A DNA stretch of 33,609 nucleotides from Acidobacteriota bacterium (GTDB lineage: Bacteria > Acidobacteriota > Terriglobia > Bryobacterales > Bryobacteraceae). This document shows positions 8,801-16,480 of the stretch, one piece after another (within the stretch, counting starts at the first letter, position 1; each line of letters opens with the position of its first letter). The stretch is taken from contig JACQZR010000182.1 of assembly GCA_016213775.1 (NCBI GenBank), forward strand, positions 1 through 33,609, read 5' to 3'. The position numbers and the translations under genes were made by a program. Under the pieces are notes generated by a model. The model did no database searches, was not told the origin of the DNA, and saw nothing but the letters and a program-made list of their open reading frames with translations.

Positions 8801-11800
8801 CAACGCCTTCTACAACCCCAACGCGCCCAACCAGGCCAACTACGGCCTCGGTGTCATCGGCCGCACGCCCGGTTCCGCTGGCTACGGGCTTCACGATCTT
8901 GGAGGCTTCAACGGCAAAATGAATCCGCAGTTCGCTCAGCCCACCGCCATTCCGTTCCCATTCCTGCCGCAGGATATCTGGACGCGCTCCAAAAAGGTTT
9001 CCGATGTGCTCGCTTCCTACCGCGCACGGTACTCGCCCACCGCCGGCAGTCCGCTCACCGGTGCAGGTGACCCGCAGGATGGCCCTGGCAACATCGGCGC
9101 AGTCGGCAACGGCGAAGCCGCGGATCAGTTCGGCAAGTTCAGCACAGGCAATCCGTCGCTCCCCGTCATCAGCAGCTTCACCGCATCACCCGCCTCCGTG
9201 CAGGCCGGGCAAAGCGTCACGCTCAACTGGTCGGTCAGCAACGCAACCGCGCTCAGCATCGCACCCGCGCCCGGCGTCGTCACCGGAAACTTCGTGAGCG
9301 TCACGCCCACCGCAACCACCACCTACACGCTCACCGCCTCCAACTCGGCCGGCTCAGCCACTGCATCCGCCACGGTAACTATCACTACCGCCCCCGCCGT
9401 CGGCGTCACCATCACCCCAACCTCCGCGTCATTGCTCCCAACCGCAACGCGGCAGTTCACCGCCACGGTGACCAACGCAAGCAACACCGTCGTCACCTGG
9501 ACCGCCACCGGAGGCACCATCAACTCCACGGGCCTCTACACCGCCGGCGCAACGCCAGGCACGTACACCGCTACCGCCACCAGCGTGCAAGACCCCACCA
9601 AATCCGCCACCGCCACCATCACGATCACGCAACCGCAATCCGTGGGAATCACGATATCGCCTACAACCGCGTCACTATTCACCAACGGAGCCCAGCAGTT
9701 CACCGCCACTGTTACCAACGCCACCAACACTGCCGTGACCTGGACCGCTACCGGCGGCGTCATCACCTCCACCGGACTCTATACCGCTGGCGCAACGCCA
9801 GGCGTCTACACCGCCACAGCCACCAGCCTGCAGGACCCCACCAAATCCGCCACCGCCACCATCACCATCACCACCGCAACCACATCCGCCCGCCCGCGCA
9901 TCATCCTCGATACCGCCACCCTCACTTCACTCCGCAATCGTGCCCAGGCCAACACCTCCGAGTGGACCGCGCTCGCCGCTGTCTGCAACTCTTACATCGG
10001 AGGCGGCACCGTCAACTACCCCGGTGAGAACGGCTATCCCAACAAGCCCAGTGTCGGCGAAGGCTACCAGGGCAGCGGCTACTACGATGCCCTCATGCCG
10101 CTCGGTCTCTGCTACCAGACCACACGTCTCTCCATCCCAACGGCGGCCGCCAATTACGGTGGAAAGGCCGTGCAGATCCTGATGGCGATGTCCGATCCCA
10201 ACCACACCATCGTCGACGGCCGGCCCGTCTTCGATCGCGACTATGGATACGGCATCCGCAACTTCGGCGTCGCCATGGGCATCGGCTACGACTGGTTCCA
10301 TGACCTCCTCTCCCCCACACAGCTTGCGCAACTCCAGACATCGCTCAACAACTGGATCAGCTCCTTCGAGAACAACTCGTTTGAGTACGATCATCCGCAA
10401 GGCAACTACTTCGCCGGCTACTACGCCGCAAAGTGCATGGCCGCGCTCGCGGTCCAAGGCGACAGCCCGCTCGGCGACACGTGGTGGAACAACTGGTACA
10501 ACCAGCAGCACCTCCAGCGCGTGGCACAATACTACAGCGCCAACATGGGCGGCGGCGGCTGGACCGAAGGCTTCACGCAATACGGCATTCTCGGTTCGCG
10601 CAATCAGGCCCTGCCCGCACTGGCAGTCAGAACCGCGAAGGGCCTCGACCTCATCCACGCCGCGCAGCCATACGCCTTCCCGCTCGATCAGGCCCGCTAC
10701 CTCATGGCGTTCACGTGGCCCACACGCGACATGATGGACGATCGCGGCGAGCTCTACAACACCGGCGACACCGCCATCTGGCCCGGCACCACCAATGCCG
10801 GCATCTACCGCTTCTTCGCCGGCTATCTGTCGATGTGGGGCGATCCCCTCGCGCCAATGATGCACAAGTACGCTCGTGATGTGAAGACCTCGCTGGACGC
10901 CCTTCACGTGGGCGGCACCGAAGCCTGGCTCGACTTCCTCTTCTGGGACAGCACCGCGCCCGAATCCGACTACACCTCCTCCCCGCTTTCGTATCTCGCA
11001 CCGGGCGTGGGCGGTGTGTCGGCTCGCTCCGATTGGTCCACCAGCGCTGCTTACTTCACCTTCATGTCGAGCCCGTATATCAACTTCCCCAGCGCCGGCC
11101 ACGAGCCCTTCGACAAAGGCTCGCTCGCCATTCAGCGCAACCGCAACCCGCTCGTCGTCAACCCGGCAGCATGGCTGACGCATGAACCCAACGGATCCCC
11201 CGGATGGACCGCCGCTTTCGACGACCGCTTCGGCAACTGGGACATCAATCACAACATCGGCAATCGCATTCTCAACAACACCTTCCAGGTGCGGCACATC
11301 AACGGCGCAGGCGCGATCCTCTCCAACTTCGGACAGTGGGCGATGCAGCGCAGCGAGGGAGCGCGCACCAAGGTGGCTCGCTTTGAAGACGGCGGATCGT
11401 ACGTGCTCACTGTTGGGCAGTATCTCGAAGACATGTACCGTCCGCTCTCCTCCATCTGCACCGGTCGCTCGCCTGTAAATGAATGGTCCCGCCAGATCGT
11501 CTATCTGCGGCCGTCGCAGTTTGTCGTCTATGACCGCACCGGCATCTGCGACGCCTCGCTCGATCAGTACCTCGCGTTCCATTTCCCTTCCAGCCCCGTG
11601 GAAGTGGCTTCGCCCGGCGCAGGTGCGCGCCGCTTCGACATCAACCCGGGCGTCTTCGCCGGCTCCATGACCACCATCCTTCCCGCAAGCGCGGCAGCGG
11701 CAACCACCAGCCAGTTTTCCAGCGACACGCGGACGTGGAACAAACTGTTCCGCACTGAGATCCGTCCCACCGGAACCGCCGCCGCCACGCGCCGCTGGAT

Positions 11801-12155
11801 GACCGTCTTCGACCTCGCGCCAACAGCCGGACAAGTAGCCGCCGCGACAGCCGTCAACATCACCAGCGGCCTCGCCACCGGCGCTTTGTTGCAGTCATCG
11901 GCGGGCAACAGCGTCGTCATCGCCGGCACCGCCTCCTTCGGCACGCCCATCAGCAGCACCATCACCTACACGGTGCCCGCGGCCCAAACGCGACACCTCA
12001 TCACAGACCTGAACCCATCCGCGGGGTACACCTTAACCGTCGTGGTATCGGGCGCAACGCAAACCATCACCATCGCGCCCGGCGGTAGTGCCACCGCATC
12101 CGCCAACGGCGTGCTCACGTTCCAGCTAAGCCCCACGGGCCAGATGACTCCATAA
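5835..12155 (+). CDS. Giant secreted multidomain polysaccharide lyase (beta-helix plus heparinase II/III-like), 2106 aa
   Basis: Signal peptide at residues 1-17 (MKTRSSLALFAALAAHA). Domains in order: a DNRLRE/CBM-like beta-sandwich (about 20-222); four BIG2-like Ig repeats of 74 residues (226-518); a further Ig-like module (about 525-632); a right-handed parallel beta-helix rich in NNV/NNN turns (about 636-1095), as in pectate-lyase-like and chondroitinase-B-like folds; an Ig/PKD-like module (1109-1187); two more BIG2 repeats of 81 residues (1191 and 1272 onward); and a heparinase II/III-like module (about 1352-2106) with an alpha-helical toroid (YDHPQGNYFAGYYAAKC, GGGGWTEGFTQYG) and a C-terminal beta-sandwich. 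It probably cleaves uronate-containing polymers by beta-elimination outside the cell; the substrate is unknown. Two catalytic-type folds in one chain is unusual. The start is fixed by AAAGAGGAGA nine bases upstream. The next gene follows after 35 bases, so they probably share a transcript. Confidence 0.85.
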   Translation: MKTRSSLALFAALAAHADTAFVYQNGASAYAGAKDFAINTQYSQYNGGNGVRWTGDPQLGCYTTTGSGAYTVRYLLKFGAVNIPAGSVVTSATLTLAVESWNPGSGSLTGYYLKNSWDPASSRLGWIHRNATQDWAGGGASVAGTDTVSGKTFTLPPLRPVGVQTFTIPLDRAQVQSWVDAPATNQGIMLVNNTPGEIVRILSTTGTQRYRPKLTINVGTVSGTPVSINPTAATLQPGQTQQFTANTAVTWTATGGTVTATGLYTAGATAGSFTVTATSTADPTKSAAAAITIQPAPVQVTVSPTAATLQPGQTTQFTANTAVTWTATGGTVTATGLYTAGASTGDYFVRATSTTDPTKSATAAITIQPAPVQVTINPTTATLQPGQTTQFTANTAVTWTATGGTVTSTGLYTAGATAGSFTVTATSTADPTKSAAAAITIQPAPVQVIVSPTAVTLQPGQTTQFTANTAVTWTATGGTVTATGLYTAGASTGGFLVRATSTADTTKSATAPITIQSSSGTPPPVPRMSDGAYVVLQSPVAGMHFTAPAAIRLFADPYDPDAADPDALTVTFLINGQPAGTYTGSGAQNGYFAHTVNNLIAGTYTITAQITARNTTVTSAPVTVFVDNPAPSTGPIYNLTADVVLNGSQAATYAGTTTNRCLISGNGFQIRSAAGFTGSLTIANCDIRGLGTSSTPAINVAVNGAGYVQLTGNVFETFGQISLAANDQARLNVQGNELRENTLVPVGSQPSNTSTLTVPVFYATGNSSAQQYFQGNNVGLSTVVFERTRNWMIGGADADSNILMGVRCGFTISQSTGMVLRGNYSQHNYPHRFSQGQNFELSGDGFLVEHNVIRNSSWAVRGMGGEFRYNLVDQGGNSHASMQAPMSNSNIHHNVFLYSVSQTLYAPDSVLSLFYNVDNVTFRNNVLDGGGAYMAFYGSPVAVQPGSYIGSLRNNVIFNFASLNGSPALAGAQGESTTTPLLRLRYADYNAFYNPNAPNQANYGLGVIGRTPGSAGYGLHDLGGFNGKMNPQFAQPTAIPFPFLPQDIWTRSKKVSDVLASYRARYSPTAGSPLTGAGDPQDGPGNIGAVGNGEAADQFGKFSTGNPSLPVISSFTASPASVQAGQSVTLNWSVSNATALSIAPAPGVVTGNFVSVTPTATTTYTLTASNSAGSATASATVTITTAPAVGVTITPTSASLLPTATRQFTATVTNASNTVVTWTATGGTINSTGLYTAGATPGTYTATATSVQDPTKSATATITITQPQSVGITISPTTASLFTNGAQQFTATVTNATNTAVTWTATGGVITSTGLYTAGATPGVYTATATSLQDPTKSATATITITTATTSARPRIILDTATLTSLRNRAQANTSEWTALAAVCNSYIGGGTVNYPGENGYPNKPSVGEGYQGSGYYDALMPLGLCYQTTRLSIPTAAANYGGKAVQILMAMSDPNHTIVDGRPVFDRDYGYGIRNFGVAMGIGYDWFHDLLSPTQLAQLQTSLNNWISSFENNSFEYDHPQGNYFAGYYAAKCMAALAVQGDSPLGDTWWNNWYNQQHLQRVAQYYSANMGGGGWTEGFTQYGILGSRNQALPALAVRTAKGLDLIHAAQPYAFPLDQARYLMAFTWPTRDMMDDRGELYNTGDTAIWPGTTNAGIYRFFAGYLSMWGDPLAPMMHKYARDVKTSLDALHVGGTEAWLDFLFWDSTAPESDYTSSPLSYLAPGVGGVSARSDWSTSAAYFTFMSSPYINFPSAGHEPFDKGSLAIQRNRNPLVVNPAAWLTHEPNGSPGWTAAFDDRFGNWDINHNIGNRILNNTFQVRHINGAGAILSNFGQWAMQRSEGARTKVARFEDGGSYVLTVGQYLEDMYRPLSSICTGRSPVNEWSRQIVYLRPSQFVVYDRTGICDASLDQYLAFHFPSSPVEVASPGAGARRFDINPGVFAGSMTTILPASAAAATTSQFSSDTRTWNKLFRTEIRPTGTAAATRRWMTVFDLAPTAGQVAAATAVNITSGLATGALLQSSAGNSVVIAGTASFGTPISSTITYTVPAAQTRHLITDLNPSAGYTLTVVVSGATQTITIAPGGSATASANGVLTFQLSPTGQMTP
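6510..7385 (+). repeat. Four coding tandem repeats of 222 bp (BIG2-like Ig domains)
   Basis: Units start at 6510, 6732, 6954 and 7176, each encoding 74 residues with the core TATLQPGQTTQFTANTAVTW or close variants. Units 1 and 3 share the variant GATAGSFTVTATST, while units 2 and 4 share GASTG..VRATST, so the array is a duplicated two-unit block with a 444-base higher-order period. Long identical nucleotide runs between units 1 and 3 indicate recent duplication or gene conversion. Confidence 0.9.
9405..9878 (+). repeat. Two coding tandem repeats of 243 bp (BIG2-like Ig domains)
   Basis: Two further Ig repeats inside the giant lyase start at 9405 and 9648, each about 81 residues, with cores QFTATVTNASNTVVTWTATG and QFTATVTNATNTAVTWTATG. 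They are related to the 74-residue array but longer by about seven residues and more diverged from it, so they are older or separately acquired. They link the beta-helix side to the lyase module. Confidence 0.8.
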
Positions 12156-12190
12156 GCAAGCCACCCACCGCTGTCCCATAATGACGAGTG

Positions 12191-13834
12191 ATGCGAACGC
12201 AATTCTTCCTTCCGTTCTTCCTGCTCGTCATTTCCACAGTCGCGCCAGCCGCCGATCCGGAGTGGGTGTCGCGCGCCGCCTTCAACGGCCGCATGGCATC
12301 GGAAGCGCTCTCGCGAAGCAACCGCGTGATGCACGCCTGGTTGAAACTCGCCGATCCCGTCACCGGGCTGCTGCCACGCAACGAAACCAATCCCAACTGG
12401 GTAGTGCGCGACTCCGCCGCTGACCTCTACCCTTTCCTGGTGATGGCCGCCTGGTTCACTGAGCCGCATCTCTACCGCACCAGCATGCAGCACATCCTCC
12501 GTCAGGAGATGCTGCTCACCCGCCGCCTCGGTCACCTCAGTGACGATCTTCAACCCGGAGGCCGCGGCTTTGTCCGCCCTAATCTCGAAATCGACGAAGT
12601 GATCTTCGGGTCGAGCGAGTATATGAAGGATGGCTTGTTGCCGCTAACGGAACTCCTCGGCGAGACGCCCTGGTATCATCGCATGCGCGACATCGCTTCC
12701 GACATGGTGAAGCACGCTCCCTATAAATGGAAGGGCGCGCCGCTTCCCGCCCAAACCGCCGAGATCAATGGCAACGCCCTCCAGGTCTATTCGCGACTCG
12801 CCTGGAAAACGCGCGACCCCCGCTTCGTCGACGCCGTAGTCCACATCGCCGATTTCTACTTCCTCCACCAGTTGGAAGCAACCAACTACCTGCCCGCGCA
12901 CGAATGGGACATCAAGACCGATCAACCCAAACGCGGCGTTTTCGTCTATTCTGACCATGGAAACGAGATCCTCGGCGGTCTCACCGAAGCCTTCGTACTC
13001 GCCCGCACGCTGCGTCCCGAAAAGGCCCGCCAGTGGGAATCCCCGCTGCGCAAGCTTCTCGATCGTGTGCTCGACACCGGCCGCAATCCGGACGGCGTTT
13101 GGGTCCACTCCGTCGATGTCGCCACCGGCAAAGTCGTGGACGCCCGCCACGCGCACTGTTGGGCCTACATGTTCAATGCCATCTACACCGGCTATCTGAT
13201 GACCGGCGACGAGCGCTACCGCAAGGCCGTGGAAGCAGCCATGGATTCCGTCTCGCGCAACACCCACTACCTCTTTGATGAAGCGGGCGCGGGCCGCAAA
13301 TGGGGCGCCAACGCCTACTCCGATAGCATCGAAGGCGCGCTCGTGCTGATGAACCGCATCCCTCATCCCGCCCTCGATCGCGCCTTGGATGAAGCGATGA
13401 AGAAATACTACGCCCGCCAGCGCGACAACGGCATCGTTGAGTATTGGTATGGCGACGGCAACTACATCCGCACCGCCATGATGTACGCCTTCTTCAAATC
13501 CCAGGGGACCTTCCTCGCCCCTCACGACGGCCGCGTCGAATTGGGCGCTGTGCGCGACGCCGCCGGAGTGTCGTTACTCGTCAGCGCCTCCCATCCCTAT
13601 CAAGGCTCCGTGCGCTTCGACATCGCGCGGCACAAAGAGCACTGGAACATGGCCGGCAACTATCCCCGCCTCAACGAATGGCCCGAATGGTTCACCGTTG
13701 AGCCCGGCAGCGCCTACGACATATCTGTGAACGGCGGCCCGCCGCGCCGCTATCTCGGCTTCGAATTGCGCACAGGTCTCCCGGTCACGGTGGCCGGCGG
13801 TGAGCAACTCCGAATTCGTGTCACGCCTCTTTAA
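12191..13834 (+). CDS. Secreted six-hairpin (alpha/alpha barrel) glycosidase-like protein, 547 aa
   Basis: Signal peptide MRTQFFLPFFLLVISTVAPA. The body (about 30-440) consists of repeated helical hairpins with conserved aromatic/acidic turns (HAHCWAYMFNAIYTGYLMTG, WGANAYSDSIEGALVLMNR, GIVEYWYGDGNYIRTAMMYA), typical of the six-hairpin glycosidase superfamily that holds unsaturated glucuronyl hydrolases and related enzymes. The last 100 residues look like a small beta-sandwich. I cannot assign a family number or catalytic residues with certainty. It begins 35 bases after the giant lyase, so it may process oligosaccharides that the lyase releases (inference from context). A GTG lies directly in front at 12188; the ATG at 12191 is preferred. 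Confidence 0.75.
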   Translation: MRTQFFLPFFLLVISTVAPAADPEWVSRAAFNGRMASEALSRSNRVMHAWLKLADPVTGLLPRNETNPNWVVRDSAADLYPFLVMAAWFTEPHLYRTSMQHILRQEMLLTRRLGHLSDDLQPGGRGFVRPNLEIDEVIFGSSEYMKDGLLPLTELLGETPWYHRMRDIASDMVKHAPYKWKGAPLPAQTAEINGNALQVYSRLAWKTRDPRFVDAVVHIADFYFLHQLEATNYLPAHEWDIKTDQPKRGVFVYSDHGNEILGGLTEAFVLARTLRPEKARQWESPLRKLLDRVLDTGRNPDGVWVHSVDVATGKVVDARHAHCWAYMFNAIYTGYLMTGDERYRKAVEAAMDSVSRNTHYLFDEAGAGRKWGANAYSDSIEGALVLMNRIPHPALDRALDEAMKKYYARQRDNGIVEYWYGDGNYIRTAMMYAFFKSQGTFLAPHDGRVELGAVRDAAGVSLLVSASHPYQGSVRFDIARHKEHWNMAGNYPRLNEWPEWFTVEPGSAYDISVNGGPPRRYLGFELRTGLPVTVAGGEQLRIRVTPL

Positions 13835-13891
13835 GCACAGCGACATGGTGCATGGGCGATGGCGCTGCCGAAGGTGAGGCTCATTTAGTTG

Positions 13892-13908
13892 GTTCCACGA
13901 TCTGGAAC
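13892..13908. promoter_or_regulatory. Inverted repeat, possible operator upstream of the TcmP pair
   Basis: GTTCCA (13892-13897), spacer CGATC, TGGAAC (13903-13908): a perfect 6-base inverted repeat ending 19 bases before the GTG at 13928. Its size and position fit a dimeric repressor site. No regulator gene adjoins it, so the assignment is tentative. Confidence 0.35.
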
Positions 13909-13927
13909 ATTCTGATAGAGTTTTGTT

Positions 13928-14773
13928 GTGGCTGTGGAGCACGACGAGATCGGCATCTGGTCCGAGGTGAAACTCGAGATTATCAAAAAGTACGCCGCTG
14001 CCTACACGACGGTTATGGATGCCTAGAGGCGGGACAGAATCAGCCGCCTGCGTTGGTTGTACATTGATGGTTACGCGGGCTCCGGCCACCACGTTTCCAG
14101 AGCCCGTAATGAACTGGTTGAGGGTAGTCCGCTGATCGCTCTCAACACGAACCCGCCATTCCACGAGTACCACTTCATCGACGCCGATGCGGAGAAGGCT
14201 GCCGAACTGCGGAAACAGGCGGGCTCTCGCGGCGATGTCTTCATCTACAGCGATGATTGCAACGCAGTTCTTCTCTCCAAGGTCTTCCCGCGCGCGGACT
14301 ACGGTCAATATAAGAGGGCGCTCTGCCTACTTGACCCTTACAACATTAATCTCACGTGGCAAGTGATCGAAACGGCGGGAAAGGCGAAGTCGATCGAGAT
14401 CTTCGTCAACTTCATGATCATGGACATCAACCGGAACGCACTCCGCAAGAACCCGGATAAGGTTGTGAAGAGTAAGGCCGAACAAATGACCCGACTTTGG
14501 GGCGACGATTCCTGGCTGGACGCAGGATACGATCAGGTCCGCAATCTGTTCGATGAGGACGTACCAATCAAGGTGTCCAACGCACGCTTCGCGGAAGCAT
14601 TCAGACAACGATTGATCCACCAAGCCGGCTTTAAGTACGTACCCAAACCGATGCCGATGCGAACAAAGACTAATGCCGTGATCTACTACCTCTATTTCGC
14701 CTCCCAGAAGGAGGCGGGCATGGATATCGTGAACGACATCTTCAACCAGTACAGAATGAAACAGGGGCTCTGA
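13928..14773 (+). pseudogene. tcmP: Three-Cys-motif partner protein TcmP, interrupted by an in-frame TAG
   Basis: The frame from GTG 13928 encodes VAVEHDEIGIWSEVKLEII and onward to YTTVMDA, then a TAG at 14024-14026, then continues in the same frame with RRDRISRLRWLYIDGYAGSG to the stop at 14773. Both halves match the TcmP family as I know it: an N-terminal WSEVKLEII block, a YIDGYAGSG glycine-rich motif resembling a methyltransferase motif I, and PPFHEYHFIDADAEKA. The TAG can arise from CAG by one transition. If translation restarted at TTG 14057 it would lose the N-terminal block, and no ribosome-binding site precedes that codon. The gene is therefore either a nonsense pseudogene, carries a sequencing error, or is read through. 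It ends one base before the DUF5131 gene, its usual partner. Family function is unknown. Confidence 0.75.
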
Positions 14774-14774
14774 A

Positions 14775-15494
14775 ATGGCAGCGACGAAGATCGAGTGGAC
14801 GGATGCAACATGGAACCCTGTCCGCGGCTGCACCAAGATCAGCCCAGGGTGCAAACACTGTTACGCCGAGCGATTTGCCGAGCGCTTTCGGGGAGTCCCG
14901 GGGCATCCTTTTCAACAGGGTTTCGACCTGAGGCTCGTCCCCGAGAAGTTGGACGAACCATTGCGCGTCAGGAAGCCACAACGCATCTTCGTTAACTCCA
15001 TGAGCGATCTGTTCCACGAAGAAGTTCCTGTTGAGTACATCCGGCAGGTATTCGACGTGATGAACAAAGCGGACTGGCACGAATACCAGGTGCTCACCAA
15101 GCGTGCGAAGCGTCTGGAGGACTTGAACGGCGTTATCGCCTGGGCTCCCCACATCTGGATGGGCGTGAGCGTCGAAAACAGCGACTACGTTTGGCGGATC
15201 GATCACCTGCGGCGAACCAATGCCCATGTGAAGTTTCTCTCTATCGAACCTCTGCTTGGTCCAATCAGAAACCTGAACTTGCATGGCATCGACTGGGTGA
15301 TCGCGGGCGGTGAGTCAGGGCCGGGTGCACGTCCAATGGAGCAGGAATGGGTGATCGACATCCGTGACCAGTGTGTGCGGTCTGAAGTAGCGTTCTTTTT
15401 TAAGCAGTGGGGCGGTGTCTTCAAGAAGAAGACCGGTCGCGAACTTGACGGGCGGACCTGGGACGAGATGCCGGCGCTCGTGGCCTTGAGTTAG
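14775..15494 (+). CDS. Three-Cys-motif protein, DUF5131 / phage Gp37-Gp68 family, 239 aa
   Basis: The N-terminus carries the family hallmark: IEWTDATWNPVRGC, with Cys19, Cys26 and Cys29 (C-x6-C-x2-C), resembling the cluster-binding loop of radical-SAM enzymes. Further family motifs are IFVNSMSDLFHEEVP, HEYQVLTKRAKRL, HIWMGVSVENSDYVWRIDHL, KFLSIEPLLGPI, WVIAGGESGPGARPM and FFFKQWGG. Length fits the family (about 230-260 residues). These proteins are found in phages and mobile regions and often sit beside TcmP, as here (one base between stop and start, so translation is probably coupled). The reaction is not known. Codon use is less GC-biased than in the flanking lyase genes, suggesting horizontal acquisition of the pair. 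Confidence 0.88.
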   Translation: MAATKIEWTDATWNPVRGCTKISPGCKHCYAERFAERFRGVPGHPFQQGFDLRLVPEKLDEPLRVRKPQRIFVNSMSDLFHEEVPVEYIRQVFDVMNKADWHEYQVLTKRAKRLEDLNGVIAWAPHIWMGVSVENSDYVWRIDHLRRTNAHVKFLSIEPLLGPIRNLNLHGIDWVIAGGESGPGARPMEQEWVIDIRDQCVRSEVAFFFKQWGGVFKKKTGRELDGRTWDEMPALVALS

Positions 15495-15635
15495 CGAATC
15501 CGCCGGCGCGGAAGTGGGAACTAACCGGTCGTTCACACGGGATCGCAAATGGCCAGATTCCGGATGGCGGCGTGGGAACGATCAGAGGAGCTATCATTTG
15601 TCAGGTGCGAACAGCCCCACTCCGGAAAGGACCAC

Positions 15636-16418
15636 ATGTCATCATCCGACGCATCCTCCCCAACGCCCTTCGATGACGGTGAACTGTACGACATTCTGCT
15701 CGGTGGCTTCGACTACGGACTCGACTTCTATCTCGATTTAGCCCGGCGCGCCATGGGTCCGGTGTTGGATCTCGGCTGCGGAACGGGACGCATCCTCCTG
15801 CCTTGTCTGCGCGCTGGAGTCGATATCGACGGAGTTGACCTGTTCGAGCCAATGCTGGCGCAACTGAGGCACTCCGCCGCCAGACTCGGATTGTCGCCGC
15901 GGCTTTATCGGGCTGACATGAGCGATTTCCGAACGCAACGGCGATACGCCTTGATCATGATTCCCTTTAACGCCTTCGTGCACAACCTCACGCAGGATTG
16001 GCAGATTCAGTGCCTTGGGCGCTGCCGTGAGCACCTGCTGCCGGGCGGCATGCTGGTGTTCGACGGTGCATTTCCAGGACTGCAGTGGATCGGCGGATCG
16101 GATGGCATCCGTGTTTTGGAAGGGGAAACAGCGGATCCGCGCAACGGCCGCAAGCTCCGGATGTTTGACACGCGGACTTTCGACCGCGTCCAGCAGCTCC
16201 AACACTCGATCACCGAAGTGGAGAGCGTCTGCCCCGACGGCACGATCGAACTCGTTCAGAGGACGGAGTATGACACGCGCTGGGTTTACAAGGAAGAAAT
16301 GGCATTGCTCCTTCGTCACGCAGGCTATGCCCGATGGGAAATCAGCGGCGGCTTCGACGGCCGGCCTATGACAAAGGAAACCGATGACATGATTGTGCGC
16401 GCGTGGACGGACGCTTAG
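15636..16418 (+). CDS. Class I SAM-dependent methyltransferase, 260 aa
   Basis: Rossmann-fold methyltransferase. Motif I is VLDLGCGTGR (43-52), the acidic residue that binds the ribose is Asp68 in IDGVDLFEPM, and motif II/III follow as YRADMSDFRTQRRYALIMI and LLPGGMLVFDG. The N-terminal YDILLGGFDYGLDFYLDLA helix is typical of small-molecule methyltransferases. Substrate unknown. The frame is open from 15549, but ATG 15636 has GGAAAGG at 15624-15630 and yields a normal-length protein. The convergent AraC-family gene lies just downstream. Confidence 0.85.
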   Translation: MSSSDASSPTPFDDGELYDILLGGFDYGLDFYLDLARRAMGPVLDLGCGTGRILLPCLRAGVDIDGVDLFEPMLAQLRHSAARLGLSPRLYRADMSDFRTQRRYALIMIPFNAFVHNLTQDWQIQCLGRCREHLLPGGMLVFDGAFPGLQWIGGSDGIRVLEGETADPRNGRKLRMFDTRTFDRVQQLQHSITEVESVCPDGTIELVQRTEYDTRWVYKEEMALLLRHAGYARWEISGGFDGRPMTKETDDMIVRAWTDA

Positions 16419-16435
16419 GTTGGCGCCAGTGAGAT

Positions 16436-16466
16436 GAAGGAACCTCGTTGTCGCGCTTTTTCCTTC
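16436..16466. terminator. Possible weak terminator between convergent genes
   Basis: A 7-base inverted repeat, GAAGGAA (16436-16442) and TTCCTTC (16460-16466), lies between the methyltransferase stop and the convergent AraC-family stop. The 17-base loop is long and the stem AT-containing, so this is only a positional guess. Confidence 0.2.
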
Positions 16467-16480
16467 CTGCTTCTGTCCTC

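Noticed and set aside
9927-11834. Long minus-strand open frame (635 codons) within the giant lyase gene, and similar long ones at 6474-7994, 19473-21107 and 22558-24432
   Set aside because: These are antisense shadows caused by high GC at third codon positions. The translations are glycine/alanine/valine/aspartate-rich with no domain pattern, while the plus strand in each place has clear domains.
15549-15635. Longer methyltransferase start at 15549
   Set aside because: The added 29 residues are not family-like, and ATG 15636 has a well-placed GGAAAGG.
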